From Limanda limanda (lineage: Eukaryota > Chordata > Actinopteri > Pleuronectiformes > Pleuronectidae), in contig NC_083649.1 of assembly GCF_963576545.1 (NCBI RefSeq), positions 5,737,906 to 5,801,905 on the forward strand: DNA of 64,000 nucleotides, in the 5' to 3' direction. Made by a program: the position numbers and the translations under genes. Under the pieces are notes generated by a model that saw nothing but the letters and a program-made list of their open reading frames with translations, was not told where the DNA came from and did not search any database. Shown in pieces: positions 25,795 through 38,060 of this stretch (position 1 is its first letter; the number at the start of each line of letters is the position of its first letter).

Positions 25795-26115
25795 GTGATG
25801 CACAATCTATTCTTCATGCTTTTGTCTCCAGCCATCTGGATTACTGTAACTCAATATGTGCAGGAGGGCCCCAGAAATCGATCAACCGTCTCAAACTTGT
25901 CCAGAATTCTTAGGAAAACCCTCTTATATCACTGGCCTTCTAATGCTCGTGATCTCAGATCTACAGGACAACTGTTGCTCTTGGTTCCCAAGGTAAAGAC
26001 GTTAATCTCATGGCTCCACGACAATGGAATAACCTTCCACTGGGAATCAGTCTAGCTACTTCGTTGTCCTCTTTTAACTCTTGTTCAAAGACCAATTCTT
26101 ATAATATGGCTTTTT
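25795..26115 (+). pseudogene. LINE reverse-transcriptase 3' fragment (L2/CR1-like)
   Basis: Translating across frames gives SHLDYCNS, INRLKLVQNS, and RQWNNLPLGI followed by a SLSSFNS-type tail. These are typical of the C-terminal part of ORF2 of fish L2/CR1-like non-LTR retrotransposons (commonly DYCNSLYAG and WNSLPL). It is heavily decayed and 5'-truncated, as usual for LINEs. The clade assignment rests on remembered motifs. Confidence 0.65.
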
Positions 26116-27399
26116 ACCTAGATTTTTTATGTCTTATCTTTCTCAAAAAGCCATCCTAATCTCGTAACCACATGATTAACCATTCACCACAAGGTCCCTT
26201 GAGGACGTCACCTTCTGACAGATTTGATGCTGCAGACACATTAACAGCATCAAAGTTTTTTTGCGACACCGAGTGAAGGAGCCTAAAATCCAGGGGAGCA
26301 TTTAGAGTGCGTGGCTCCCTTTTATATTAAGGGTATAAATCTAATAAGAGCACCCGTCCCTCTGCAGCAATTGTTTGGTTTTATTACCACCTGCATGCGC
26401 CCTGGTATTAGTCTCCCACTGCAAATAAACTCAAGCGCTGCCGTTGAGGAAAAGTTCATTTCTTGGCAGCTTGTGTTGGACTCTAATGAATTGTGTTTTG
26501 TTTGTGTGTTACCTCTGCTGCAGTTTGTCTGTCAGCGGTATTACTCAAAAACAACTGTTTTGGTTTCCATTAAACTTCGTGGAGGGTTAAGGCCAATAGC
26601 TTCAGCCCTGGAGAAGGTGTGTGTGCTCGCCGACCGCACATCTGGTTTGTTGGCTTGTTTGTTTGTTTATTGCACAAAATGCCTTTTTTCCACCCATTCA
26701 GAACTGATTTCTTCAACATTTTAAACAGGTTTGACGCCAATAAAGCTTTATTTTGTTGTTGGTTCGTCCTACAATCGAATACAACACCAATAAAACTTTA
26801 ATATTCGATCTCATTTGCCACACCCACTGAAAACCTCAACGGAATCACAAAGGAAGAAGATGGATGGTCAATTCCATTGGAAAGAGACAGAACTACTTTA
26901 GTTCAGACCCTGGCACCACAGCGGTGGATGAATACACCATTAATGGAGACTTTTTGTTAGCGCACATTTAAATGTTATAAATTTTGAATATTCCCCTGGG
27001 GTCATTCCAGCGGCTTGTGAACCACGTCGCACACAGGCGCTGAGGGTAACACACAAGTGACTGTTTTACAACAACATCCCCAAAGCTTCTTCAGCAAGAA
27101 CGTGTCTTTTTTTTTCATATTTTCTGCTGTTTCACCTGTTTCGTCTGGAGGCAAAACAAATTATTTTTTGACACAAATTAGTCACTGTCAGTAAGTGAGT
27201 GTTTAAAACGGTTCTCCCCTTTTCTCCCCTATTAAATATATTTAGAAAACTAGGCCCAACACACACTCATAGATGTCAGATCTCGAAATATGACTTGTTT
27301 TTTTTTATCAAGAGAATCATGAACTAAGAATTAAGATCCAACATAAATTATTCCCTTGGAAAATCAATGAAAATGTCGTTAAAGAAAGCACAAAACCAA

Positions 27400-27500
27400 G
27401 TTCCTTTCTCTTTGTTCGGGTCCAAAATCTTTCTTGGTCCATGTCCCATCGTTCCCTAAATTTCCATGGAAATTGGGTGGAAACATAAGTAAATAAGATG
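27400..27500 (-). repeat. F1 repeat fragment, minus
   Basis: GGTCCATGTCCCATCGTTCC and TTTCCATGGAAATTGGGTGG are the inverted F1 core. Confidence 0.5.
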
Positions 27501-28316
27501 CCCAATTAGTTATTTAAGATCAATTATTGGATATAATGTCGGAGTCACATTGTTTCCCTTTAAATAAATAAGTGACACCTTTTAGAATGCGCCTGCTGAT
27601 GGTTCCTGGTGACGTGTATTCATTCCACTCTTAGTGAGACATTTCATCATCACATCTCGTGGAAAACAGTCCATTGAAAGTGCCAATCAAGTTACATCAC
27701 ACGCACCTTTCTGATGCAAATCGAGTGGATCCTGTCAGAGATCCACGTTCCACTTCTGTCAGTCATCCGTCTGTCTCTTTACTCCACACTGATCACAAGG
27801 TTTCAAGACGAGCTCCTCAAACTTCACCTTCAGTCGAGCTGCAGCGGTTGTGGAGCTTCTCGGCTCGAGTCCCAGATTTCTCATTTGATAGAAAGCAGAC
27901 AGGAGGGAAATAAGAAATATATCAGTAAACCTTGTAGGACTCAGGCCAGCGTCCAGCCTGATCCGTGACCGGGTTCCCTCTCACGGCTTCGCCCTCCAAA
28001 CAAGTTTACGAGGATGGAGTAGATCAGGGATTGACGCTTTGAAGCCGAGAAAAAAAAAAAAAATGAAGCCGGCTTGCTTAAGACTGGAAACCCCCACAGG
28101 GACCCTCCACCGTTTCCTCTCAGCGCAGCGAATGAAATCTAAACGCTGTCATTTGCATATATTTCTTGTCGAGAGCGGAGAGAAAAGAGAGAAACACTTT
28201 GGGGAGCATTTTAAATTAGGAATGTGTTTATTTCCTGGACCGGCCTGTTTAGCATTAAACGAAATCCAATCTCTGTTTAGATAGCAGCAAATTAGGCACA
28301 ATCATTTTTTTCCCCC

Positions 28317-28341
28317 TGTTTGTTGTTGTTGTTGTTGTTGT
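28317..28341 (+). repeat. (GTT)n microsatellite
   Basis: About eight units of GTT after a C run. Confidence 0.9.
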
Positions 28342-28687
28342 TCTAGTAGTCCAGGGTGGTGGGATTAGTCCAGGCTGTTTGTATCCTGTTGCGCTGAAGT
28401 ATTCCCCAAAAAAAAGATGAAGGATGAAATGTTAATGTGCACACTAACAGATTTACTGTACAGTGGTGGTAGGGTGGTAGTGGTGGTGGGGGATTAGATC
28501 TGTTCAGCTTGGATAGATCCAGGAAATGATGAGCAGGTCTCGCACCTTCCCAGAGTTCATTATCTCGCCGAGCTGCCCCCCCTCCCCTCGGAAAGCACGG
28601 CCATGTTTTCACTCTTTCGTTATGTGGCTGCTGTCGGTGAGAGAGAAGCTCGGGCTCGCTCACAGCCGGCTGCTAATTCTTATCCTC

Positions 28688-28691
28688 ACTC

Positions 28692-28764
<73 letters not shown>
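28688..28764 (+). repeat. (CA)n microsatellite
   Basis: About 38 units, one AAACA interruption. Confidence 0.97.
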
Positions 28765-28766
<2 letters not shown>

Positions 28767-29399
28767 GAATCAGCATCAATTATTCAAAGATATGGTAGTT
28801 AGTGCAGAAGTATCTTTGTTGGCTCGGTACATCTCACTGCACAATTCCTGCACCTGTAACCCACCTGATGTAATTTCCTCCATCATGCATGCAATGCTCT
28901 CAGAACAGTTGTCTTAATTTTGTTTTGGATATAGGCTTCATATATTTCGGATAAAAATATATATAAATTTATGTAAAAGACTGGAAATTGTCTTCATGTT
29001 TCCCACAGGAAGTAGTAATTCCTTTTCGACTGCACCAGTCAAGAGGGAGCAGTGGAGAAGCAAAGCCGCTGCAGGTTTCTCTTCCAATCGGAGACGTGTT
29101 CTTCTTCAGGAAGTCGAGTTCATGTGGAGAGTTCGCTCCTGGAAACCTCTTGTTACCTCCAGCCAGGAAGTGGTGCCTGTGCCCCTGTGTGTTGGTTAGG
29201 GGGCTTTCACACCCCCCCTGTTTGGTGTGGACCGGCTGACTTTTACAGTTTATTCTGAAACCAGAATAAAAAACTGTCAAAAGTGCCCTGAGCCGGAGGA
29301 GGACACAGACGCAGTCCGACCAACAGAGGTGGTCTCGGTCTGACCACAAGGACGTTAGGTTTGATATAAAATTATTATACAAAATATATTATATTCACT

Positions 29400-29500
29400 G
29401 TAGAGACAACAGGCTGTTGATTTTCATGAAACTCAGTGGAAGGATAGAACATTGGCCAGGGAAGAACTCATTGATTTCTTTTGTGGATGGAAAAACAAAT
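29400..29500 (+). repeat. F1 repeat fragment, plus
   Basis: TTGATTTTCATGAAACTCAG, GGAAGGATAGAACATTGGCC and GGGAAGAACTCATTGATTTC follow the F1 block order. Confidence 0.5.
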
Positions 29501-30179
29501 AACATTGCTCAGAGCCTCTATATGATAAATTTAAAAAGCTGAAATATGTCTCTGCAGCTTGTTTACACCAGCTCAATCTACAGCAGCAGGAGCACCAAGT
29601 CCACATGTAATAATAAAAAATAAAAAAAACACCTTCCACAGAGAACTCCTGCGTTCACATTCGACAAAGACACATCTGGTTATTGCAGAACAGAGGCAGG
29701 TAAAGCTCTGCATGGGAGACCTTCCTCTGGTGTCAGATATGTTCGCTGTGATATTTCCGTCCCTGTTTATTCACAGATTACACACCACGTTGTCTCAGAA
29801 CCCCCACCCCCCGCTGACTTTGAACCAGACAGGTTGGATTTCCACCACCACCACCAGCGCCGGAGACTGACACTCTCTGTTTTAGAGATCAGCGTCTTCT
29901 GAGCGGCTGCTCGTGGAGTTCAAACTTGACCTAGTTGTACGGAAGAGATGTTTATTAAGCCGGGATCTGCACATCACAAAGGGTAAACTGGTTGCTCTGC
30001 TCCGTGCTGTATGTTGTGTTGTTAAGAGCAGAGACTGTTGGGGGAAAAACAAATGAAATGTTTGTTCCCGATGAAGATATTTTTAGTATTAGTGGTATTT
30101 TGGGAACTTTGCAGGTTGTGTTGATGCAGAGTTTCATCCGAGCAGCTTCACATTCATGTCAATGTGTAACTCTTAAGCT

Positions 30180-30410
30180 GGTAAGTGCTCTGGTTTTTAA
30201 CCTGAAGACCCTGGTTTGATCTCCAGCTCGAGTCCAGTGGGAGGTTTCAGCTGGTCCCTGTCACCACTGTCTCTCACAAGGTTCTGGATTCACGTTCTCC
30301 TGGCGTCTGCGTGTTTTTTTTTCTCAATCTTCCTCCCACAGTCCAAAAAACAATGCATGCTGGGTTAATTGACGATTCCCTGTAGACGTGAATATGAGCG
30401 TTAACGTCTT
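30180..30410 (+). repeat. SINE/LINE-tail-like interspersed repeat
   Basis: GTAAGTGCTCTGG and CCTGGTTTGATCTCCAGC resemble A- and B-boxes. They are followed by TCTTCCTCCCACAGTCC and GGGTTAATTGACGATTCCC. These are the inverse of blocks found at 23.8-24.1 kb (GACTGTGGGAGGAAGC, CAATTAACCCAACC), so the two belong to one dispersed fish repeat in opposite orientations. Confidence 0.55.
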
Positions 30411-30849
30411 TGAAAATCAGCCTCATGATGGACTCAAAGGTTAAGTGGTGTCGAGATGATAAATGGACGGTTCTCAGTAGAGGAGAGAATCTCATTATTC
30501 ACTTCTTTTAACTAGTGTACTACTCACGCTGGGTAGGATCTAAATCCGCCATTATTTTATTAATAAATGTGTTATTATGAGTAATTATAAGTTATTATTA
30601 TGAATAGAGGTCATTTATTTCTTATACAATTTTCAATTGCATTCTGTACAAAAAACAGTTTCCCTGGCACATTGCAAGTTATTTCAAATTATATTATTCT
30701 TACAATTGCAGCACAGGTGCACACACACATCATTATTTATTATTGTATTCATTTGTGTGATTATAGACATAAACTGTACATTAAAAGTCTTTACATACAG
30801 TTGCATATTAATTTAACTTTAATTTCCCATTAATAATAACATTTACAGT

Positions 30850-31270
30850 CCCATCACATATTGTCACCACCAACCGAAGACCTGATCTGATGCTCTGGTC
30901 CCAGTCGTCTACTTCCTGGAACTGACAGAACCCCGGGAGGATCACGTTGATGAAGTCATGAGAGGAGGAGGCTTCGCCAGGCAGACAGGGGATCTGAGGC
31001 AGAGCCACGTGGCTGCAAAGCAACAGTTTTCCCCGTGGAGGTTTGGCTGCTGGGATTTCAACCATCAGGCTACTGAGGGATCTGGGAATCCACAGACAAG
31101 CCCTGCGCCAGATCATAACAGAAACATCACTGCAGAACGCTGCAGCCAATGGCTCTGGATCAGGAGGAGAGATCCCAGCTGGGCCCCAGGACGCCAGGGA
31201 CATGCACCCAGGTCGGATCCGACTCATTTTAAGGCCTGAACACCTGATGATGGTAAGGTACACAAGAAGA
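30850..31270 (+). pseudogene. non-LTR retrotransposon relic with RLE-type endonuclease end
   Basis: In broken plus-strand frames the DNA gives RPDLMLWSQSS, then ELTEPREDHVDEV, later LLRDLGIHRQALRQII, and finally AERCSQWLWIRRRDPSW. This order resembles the C-terminal restriction-like endonuclease region of R2/NeSL/HERO-type LINEs, where a PD motif precedes a conserved E-T and a tryptophan-rich tail follows. Frameshifts and stops make it inactive. The minus strand is open for 158 codons across the same DNA, which I read as a mirror artefact. Confidence 0.6.
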
Positions 31271-32169
31271 CATGTCCCTAACATCTACTGGTCGTAAACG
31301 CTTGTGCAGATGTTGTAGAAAAGTCAGATCTAGAATATCGTAGAGTGGATGGACAACCTTTGTGTATAGTGGAGGAGATTCAAACTCTATAATCACATGT
31401 GTGGAAGCTGTACGGACACATTTAAATCTCCTGTTTCATTATCCATTATTTCCCTTGTCAAATGCTACCAATCCATCACAGTCATTCACTCCTCTGTGAA
31501 TAAAGGGGATGTGATTTGCATTCTGTATTTATCCCCTCATTATATACTTAACCTGCTTTTACAGTAAAAACACACAACTGCTAATATGTGAAACTTTGCA
31601 GGTTTCTCCAGTATTTTTGTGAAAATGATTTTCTGGGGTTGTTTGTGTTAACAGCCCCCCCACCCCCCCGATCACACCTTCCCCACTCTCTCTCATTCCC
31701 ATGGTGCCTCCCTCCTCTAATAGAGATGCACTCTATATTTGATTCACTCTGGGGTTTAAAAAATATGAATTCACAAAAAAACTAAGAGGATGTGGTTTTC
31801 CTTTTCTTGCCTGATGGAAATAAGAATCTCGCAGAATGATAAAACGCAGCAAATGTGTTTTAAAATAGGTCACAAATGCAAAACACAGCTGAAGTCAACA
31901 ACAACTCGATACCTTTTACTAAGATGTTGCTTTTAATAAATTTCTTTTTTGGACAAAATTGTGTTTATTTGTTTTACTTAAATGTCTGAAAATGTCTCTA
32001 ATTGCTCAGTTCTCATTTCTGATTCAAATAATGTCAATTCCCATAATTCTGATCAGGACCTGGACAACATTTTAACTCACTTGCTCCCTTATCTGTACCA
32101 AACCCAGTTAAACTTCAAAATAACAGGTCAGCTTCACTTTTGATAATTACTTTCACAACTAGATTTTAT

Positions 32170-32192
32170 ACACACACACACACACACACACA
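32170..32192 (+). repeat. (CA)n microsatellite
   Basis: About 11 units. Confidence 0.95.
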
Positions 32193-33149
32193 AACAAGGA
32201 TTTCAGGCCACTGCCCCTCCAGAAGCCCCATCTTGCCCTGTTAATAATCCACTCATGCCCGAATACTTGACCTCGCCTCTGGTTGCGTCGCCACCTCAGG
32301 CTCAGAAAACACACCAGGGCGAGGAGAGATTTCTGATGGAAGGTTGCAAGGACTGAGAAGTGATCGATAAAACTTGTTGGGAGGCCGATCAGGTCAGTTT
32401 GACGATGTCCAGCGAGGAGAAAGCAAACCGCAGCTTGAGCCGTGTACACGTTCCTGTTAGTGAGAAGCAAGCGTCTGACGAACAGGGTCCGGAGGGCGAA
32501 GGAAGAGAAGATCCGAAGGCAGGAACCTTGAGTGACATTGCTTCAGGCGAGCGAGGGAAGGGACCGGGAATCAACGCTGATTTAGAAAATAAATAAATAA
32601 ATAAAAGTAGGAGCTGCGAGAAAGTTATTTTACGGGGGTAAATAACTTAGAGTTATCACAAGAAGTCAAAAAAGGAAACAGGGCCGACTTGACGGAGTAA
32701 AAACTTCGGCTAACAAGGAGAACTTCTGCAGTTTCCTTTCTGACACCTGCAACAACAGCCAGGTAGCGCAGGGCCCAGTGTTTCCAGGAAAGCAGCACTC
32801 ACATGTGTCAGCGGCGCTGCAGCTCCAGTACAATGCACTCAGCTGCAGAGACGAGCCCTGTGCAACAAATTGGCCCCCGACGTGCTTAACAAAGTAAAGA
32901 TTTATTGGTTAGTAGGCACAGGAAAGAGCTGTTATCGGCTGCTGGGGAATAGTTAACGCAGGTAGACGTAGACCAGTTGTTCAAACTCCCACCAGGGTTT
33001 GTCTTCACTGCTTAAGATTTAAAATTATATTAAGATCTGACAGTTATCATGCCATCATGGTCGTAACCTAAAAAACCCTAGAATCTTCTCATGAAACTAT
33101 ATTTAAACATGTAGAACATGTGTATTCTTATTTGGATCTGGAGCAAATT

Positions 33150-33405
33150 GCTCGCACTCGTACATGTGTGTCCCCTTAATAACCTTGAGTTTGTTTTTCA
33201 TCAAGATCCAAACATTATTCCCTGGGAAAGTGGTGTAAATGGCAAAAAAATATATTAAATAAAAAGCCTTGCAATGTTGTGAGTGATGAGGAATTCCTGG
33301 ATTTGCCCCTTTGTCCAGATCCAGGGCAAAATGTAGATTATGCCTTTATCTTTGGTTAGTTTATTGCAGGATAAAGGCAAATACATAACCTCCGTGGCTC
33401 AGGTG
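33150..33405 (-). repeat. F1-related repeat fragment, minus
   Basis: TTTTTCATCAAGATCCAAAC, ATTATTCCCTGGGAAAGTGG, TTTGTCCAGATCCAGGGC and ATACATAACCTCCGTGG resemble the inverted outer parts of F1. Diverged. Confidence 0.35.
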
Positions 33406-34559
33406 ACCTTTTGTCACTTTGTCCAGTTCAGCAAGAACTGCAGAAGCCATATCTGCAATATATTGATTATTGCATCATGATTATTGCTGTGGCTTTTTTG
33501 AATGTCTTTTAGGAAGCTTCAAATTCTTCCCCTCGTCCAAGTCTCCAGGATATTAAACTGTTTGTATGGACGATGGATAAGGGAAACATATCTATCCAGG
33601 AGGCTTTAAAGGACTCGTGCTTCTCCTGTCGTGTCTCTGGCTGAGCGGATGTTGACATTCTCACTTACTCATGAGGGCAGACATGTGAGTTGTTGGGACT
33701 CTATAACAAAACATACTTATGTAAGTTCAGAACAGCCAGTGGCAAACTGTCATGAAGTTTACTGCGGCTGCTCTCGGTCCTCAGAGGATGTCTCGTGAAT
33801 ATTTCCGCTGACCTTTGTTCAGGCTCCATCATCCAGTCTAGATTTCGTCTTGACCAGCAAGTTGGAATTTGCCTGTGGTGTCTGTGATCCTTCGAGGATA
33901 AAAGCCTGGTTTTTCTATTTTTAACCGTTTGTCTCTTTCCAGCACCGAGCAAAGGAAACTGTAAAAAACGAGTCGACCACCCTCAGGTCGAATTTTTGCA
34001 TAAATTTATTCTGTAATTTATGTGAGGAGTTCTGGATGTTAGAAGATTTCAAACCTTTGGGGCTTGGTGCGTATTCTGTTGTTATGTTTATGATTTTCGA
34101 CGTACGAACATCACAGACAGTGGACTGGAGCCGTTTGGATCAGAGTCAAGTCAACACCCGACTCGTGTCTCAGGGTTGGAATCAGGAATCTGTCCGAGCT
34201 GCTCACTGGTTGGATGTTTTTTTTTAAACTTTCTGTTGATATGTGAACAGGATTCTGGGATGTGGAGGCCACGGCTTGTCGACTTAACACTCTGGTTGCA
34301 GAACGTGCCACAAGATGAGCATGTGTGTGAGTAAATATGACTGTTGATCATACTGTGGCATCCATTTCACTGTATAATGCAGCACGTCAGATTCACAGGG
34401 TTAGTTGCAGTCAGACTCAGTGTAGAAACGTGTGTGTGTATATTTTTGAAGCTTCAGAAGTATTTCAGAAAAGGTGAATATCAATATTCTTCCTGAGAGT
34501 TAGGATAACTTATTGATAAATGTGTTTAGAACCGAGCAGGAGTGAAGACGAGCTTAGTT

Positions 34560-35000
34560 CAGAGACGTAGAAGTAAAAGGGAACATGTAGGGAACAGCTT
34601 GAGCTTTTCAGAGACCTTCTCTCCTAACATTGTGTAGCACACCATTTTCAGGCAATCACTGCAATCAGGCACTTTTTGCAGCTCTCAGTGAGACTTCTCT
34701 CCTCGGCAGGAGTGTCTTAAACTACCAGTTTAGATGTTCGCTCTTGAGAAACTGGTGTTTCCACTCTTCTTGGAGGCAACTGCTCCAGGTCGATGGGCGA
34801 GTCTTCTCTCATCTCCTCTCACAGATGTTCAGATGGATTAAGATCAGGACTCACAGCGCGCCACTTCAGAGGAGTCCAGTGGTTTTTCTTCTCATCCATT
34901 CTGGGCTGAAGAGAGAATTGCTCCCGGGTAGTTTTCAACATGTGATCTCCTCACCTTGGTGTGACCGAGCTTCAATGGAAAGTTGTGGCCACATCATCTG
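34560..35000 (-). pseudogene. decayed Tc1-like transposase fragment
   Basis: On the minus strand near 34855-34820 the DNA reads SPDLNPSEHL. This is the signature around the catalytic Glu of Tc1/mariner transposases, normally followed by Trp, which is a TGA stop here. The stretch before it (HWTPLKWRAV) and after it (EEMREDSPIDLEQLPP) fits a Tc1 C-terminus. Several later stops show decay. No upstream catalytic Asp motifs or inverted ends were found, so only a 3' part seems to remain. Confidence 0.65.
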
Positions 35001-36511
35001 ATCCTTGCTCGGGTCGGTATCAGAGTCTTCTTCGGCAGGATGGTTGATTCCCTGAAGGAGAAACCTTGCATTTTTATAATAACGATTGCATAACATGAAT
35101 CTGAAACAACTTCTCATCACTAATCTCCTCCTGTACATCTCAAAAAGCTGTAACCACTGCAGAGTGAATGCTGTTTGTTTCCATTCTCATTGCAAACGAA
35201 AACCAGATGTTTGTGGGTTTTTTGCTCAGTGGAAAACGGGATTAATTCAATGTTGTGATAATCTAGTCATGACATTGAATCATTAAAAGAGGCCCATACA
35301 TCCCGTCTTTACATTGTTTTACGAAGCTTTGCTTTTTATCAAAGGTGATGCACATGAAATTATTTGTTAAAACTGGTTTCCTCTACTTAAAATTGAATTT
35401 GTAAAAGCAGCTATTTGAATTTCCCTCCTCAGAATTCACTGCTACACCTTCTGGTTACACAAACAGATTATGTAACCCTAAGGCAGCCAGACTTATTGAA
35501 AAAAAACTCAGGAATAAAAACAACAAGATTATCTGTCTGTGCCTTCTGTAATGCAACTTGATTTCCCATGCATGCACCGGATAATTGATTTGGAATAACT
35601 CTCCTCCATCTCAGTTATGAGGGAAGAGGGAATACTGACAGGAAAGAGGGGAGTCGGGGAGGAATAAGGGAGTTTCACCGAATCCCACTTGTCAGAGCTT
35701 CGCCGCTTAATAGACGGAGAGAAGGGACGGGCGGTAAGCGCACACGTTCAAACACACTCTGACACACTAACAGGAAACCATTGGAGAGACAACATGCAAG
35801 AGGAGAGAGTGTCAGTCGGAGTTGAAACAAGCCAGCACACGGGGGGAACATCCTGGCGGCGCCGGGTCCACTTCAACTACCTGCTTCACTTCCATGCTCG
35901 TGCACAGTCAGTCATTTTAATTAGCCATCCTTGACATGGCTGTGATATGTCACGTGCGAACACAGGCCGCATGGAGAGGCTACTTGTTAGCGATAACAGC
36001 TGCGATGCCGGGACTCGTAGTAGCTCGGTGAGCTTTCCAGGCAGATAGAAAGTGAGTCACGGCTGGTAAAGTGAACATAATTAACCCCGGGGGAGCAGGA
36101 CGGGAGGCCTGATCTCTGGGCTGGCAACCTGCACGGGTGAGGAAGTCAGTCCAGATATTGGCCTGCATGTGTGTGTCTGTGTGTGTGTGTGTGTGTGTGT
36201 TCGTGTGTGTGTGTGTGTGCGCCCTCGCATTTGAATTCTATGATTAAATCGGATCCTCTCAGTGTGTAAAGAAAAAAGGGAATATTATTATTATGTAAAG
36301 CTCGCAGCAGATGATTGATTTCAACAGACTGGAACATTTATGACTTCTGGAATTTTAAAGGACAGGTATTACTCTTTATTTTTAATCCCCTCAGAGAAAC
36401 GTTTCTTCTGCACTGGTAATTTTACGGTTCTATGATTTATTAACTTTGTTCTGTTGCTCGTATTAGTTATGTTTCACTAAGTGTCTGCTTAAAGGTTCAG
36501 TTCATAGCGTT
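35001..36511. other. gene-free flank
   Basis: A GT repeat near 36.2 kb. Otherwise nothing recognised. Confidence 0.5.
36168..36219 (+). repeat. (GT)n microsatellite, interrupted
   Basis: GT repeat with CT and TC interruptions. Confidence 0.95.
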
Positions 36512-36542
36512 CACACGGCTGTAAATAAAGATGTACGACATA

Positions 36543-38060
36543 CACTCCTGATCAAAATCTTAAGACCTGTTAAAAAATTGCATGAATTTGCATTTTGCAC
36601 TGTTGAATCGTAGGAAGGTTCTAAGTAGAGTTTCAAAATGCAAAAAGAAGAAATGGGAACAAGAGCCCAAAAGTTGTGAGCAGGCAATTTATTGAAGACA
36701 ACAATTTAACTGAAGTAGGCTGTTCATCAGCTGATCAAAAGTTTAAGACCACAGCTCAAAAAAAAAAAACTGACTCAGTAATGAGTAGCTCCACCATTAT
36801 TGTTGATCACTTCAAAAATTTGTTTTGGCATGCTTGATGCAAGTGTTTCCAAAAGGTTAGTGCGAATGTTGCGCCAAGTGGTGAAGATGGCTTCATGAAG
36901 GGCATCCACTGTCTGGAACTGAAGTCCATTTTTGTAAACTTCCCTTGCCATCCATCCCCAAATGTTCTCAATTGGATTAAGATCAGGGGAACACGCAGGA
37001 TGGTCCAAAAGAGTGATGTTATTCTCCTGGAAAAAAGTCTTGGTCAGACGGGCATTGTGAATTGGAGCGTTGTCCTGCTGAAAAACCCAGTCGTTACCAC
37101 ACAGACGAGGGCCCTCAGTCATGAGGGATGCCCGCTGCAACATCTCCACATAGCCAGCTGCTGTTTGACGCCCCTGCACAACCTGGAGCTCCATTGTTCC
37201 ATTGAAGGAAAAAGCACCCCAGATCATGATGGCTCCCCCTCCACTGTGCCGCGTAGAAAACATCTCAGGTGGCATCTCCTTGTCATGCCAGTAACGTTGG
37301 AAGCCATCAGGACCATCAAGGTTAAATTTTTCTCATCAGAGAATAAAACTTTCTTCCACCTTTGAATGTCCCATGTTTGTAGCTCCCTTGCAAAGTCTAA
37401 ACGGGCAATTTTGTGGCGTTGAAGGAGACGTGGCCTTTGAAGACGTTTCTTGTTTTTGAAGCCCTTCCTTCGCAGATGCCGTCTGATGGTTATTGGGCTG
37501 CAATCAGCACCAGTAATGGCCTTAATTTGGGACGAGGATCGTCCCGTGTCTTGACGGACAGCCATTCGGATCCTCCGGCTCAGCGCCGGTGAGATTTTTT
37601 TGGGTCTACCACTTGATTTTTTTGTTCCATAACCCTGAGGATCTTTTAAGAAATACAAAATGACTGTCTTACTGCGTCCAACCTAAGCAGCGATGGCACG
37701 TTGTGAGAGGCCTTGTTTATGCAGTTCATCAATCCTACCACGTTCAAGGACGGTGAGCTTTTTTGCCTTTGCCATCAAGAAATCTTCACAGTGTGATTAC
37801 TTGACAGGAAATTACATGGAAATCCAAATTTTTGCACAGATTTTGGCTTTTAAAGGCTGTGGTCTTAAACTTTTGATCAGCTGATGAACAGCCAATTTGA
37901 GTTAAATTGTTGTTTTCAATAAATTGCCTTCTCACAACTTTTGGTCTCTTGTTCCCATTTCTTCTTTTTGCATTTTGAAGCTCTACTTAGAACCTTCCTA
38001 AGATTCAACAGTGCAAAATGCAAATTCATGCAATTTTTTAACTGGTCTTTAGATTTTGTG
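36543..38060 (-). mobile_element. Tc1/mariner transposon with long IR/DR inverted repeats
   Basis: A near full-length Tc1-like element of 1518 bp between TA dinucleotides (36541-36542, 38061-38062). The inverted repeats are about 210 bp (36543-36757 and 37853-38060). Each has an outer and an inner binding-type repeat (GATCAAAATCTTAAGACC outside, GATCAAAAGTTTAAGACC inside), the IR/DR arrangement of fish elements such as Sleeping Beauty. The left tip starts CACTCCTGATC. The right tip lacks eight bases (ATCAGGAG in the expected orientation), so the ends no longer match. It sits about 30 bp inside an older MITE whose remainder resumes at 38063. It carries one transposase gene on the minus strand. 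Confidence 0.93.
36775..37775 (-). pseudogene. Tc1 transposase pseudogene, DD34E type
   Basis: The reading direction is minus, from an ATG at 37773-37775 to a TGA at 36775-36777. This is about 333 codons, close to the usual Tc1 length of about 340. The N-terminal helix-turn-helix region begins MAKAKKLTVLERGRIDEL, and a GRPKK basic motif follows. The catalytic domain keeps its first Asp in LFSDEKN, the second in [10 protein letters not shown] and the Glu in [10 protein letters not shown]. Thirty-four residues separate the second Asp and the Glu, which defines DD34E. Two lesions break the frame: a TAG at codon 31 (37683-37685) and an indel in the homopolymer at about 37326-37332, just after the first catalytic Asp. 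With the damaged right end, the copy should be unable to move itself. Otherwise it is little decayed, so the insertion looks fairly young. Confidence 0.92.

Larger units (their letters stand above)
26116..30179. other. gene-free flank with small repeats
   Basis: Contains the F1 fragments and the GTT and CA repeats listed separately. Otherwise nothing recognised. The 137-codon frame at 28969-29382 (minus) has no domain. Confidence 0.5.
31271..34559. other. gene-free flank
   Basis: A CA repeat and a diverged F1 fragment. No exon recognised. Confidence 0.5.

Noticed and set aside
28969..29382. 137-codon frame on the minus strand
   Set aside because: Several frames overlap on both strands here and none shows a domain; likely chance.
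30808..31284. 158-codon frame on the minus strand
   Set aside because: Lies antisense to the LINE endonuclease relic, whose plus-strand motifs explain the sequence better.
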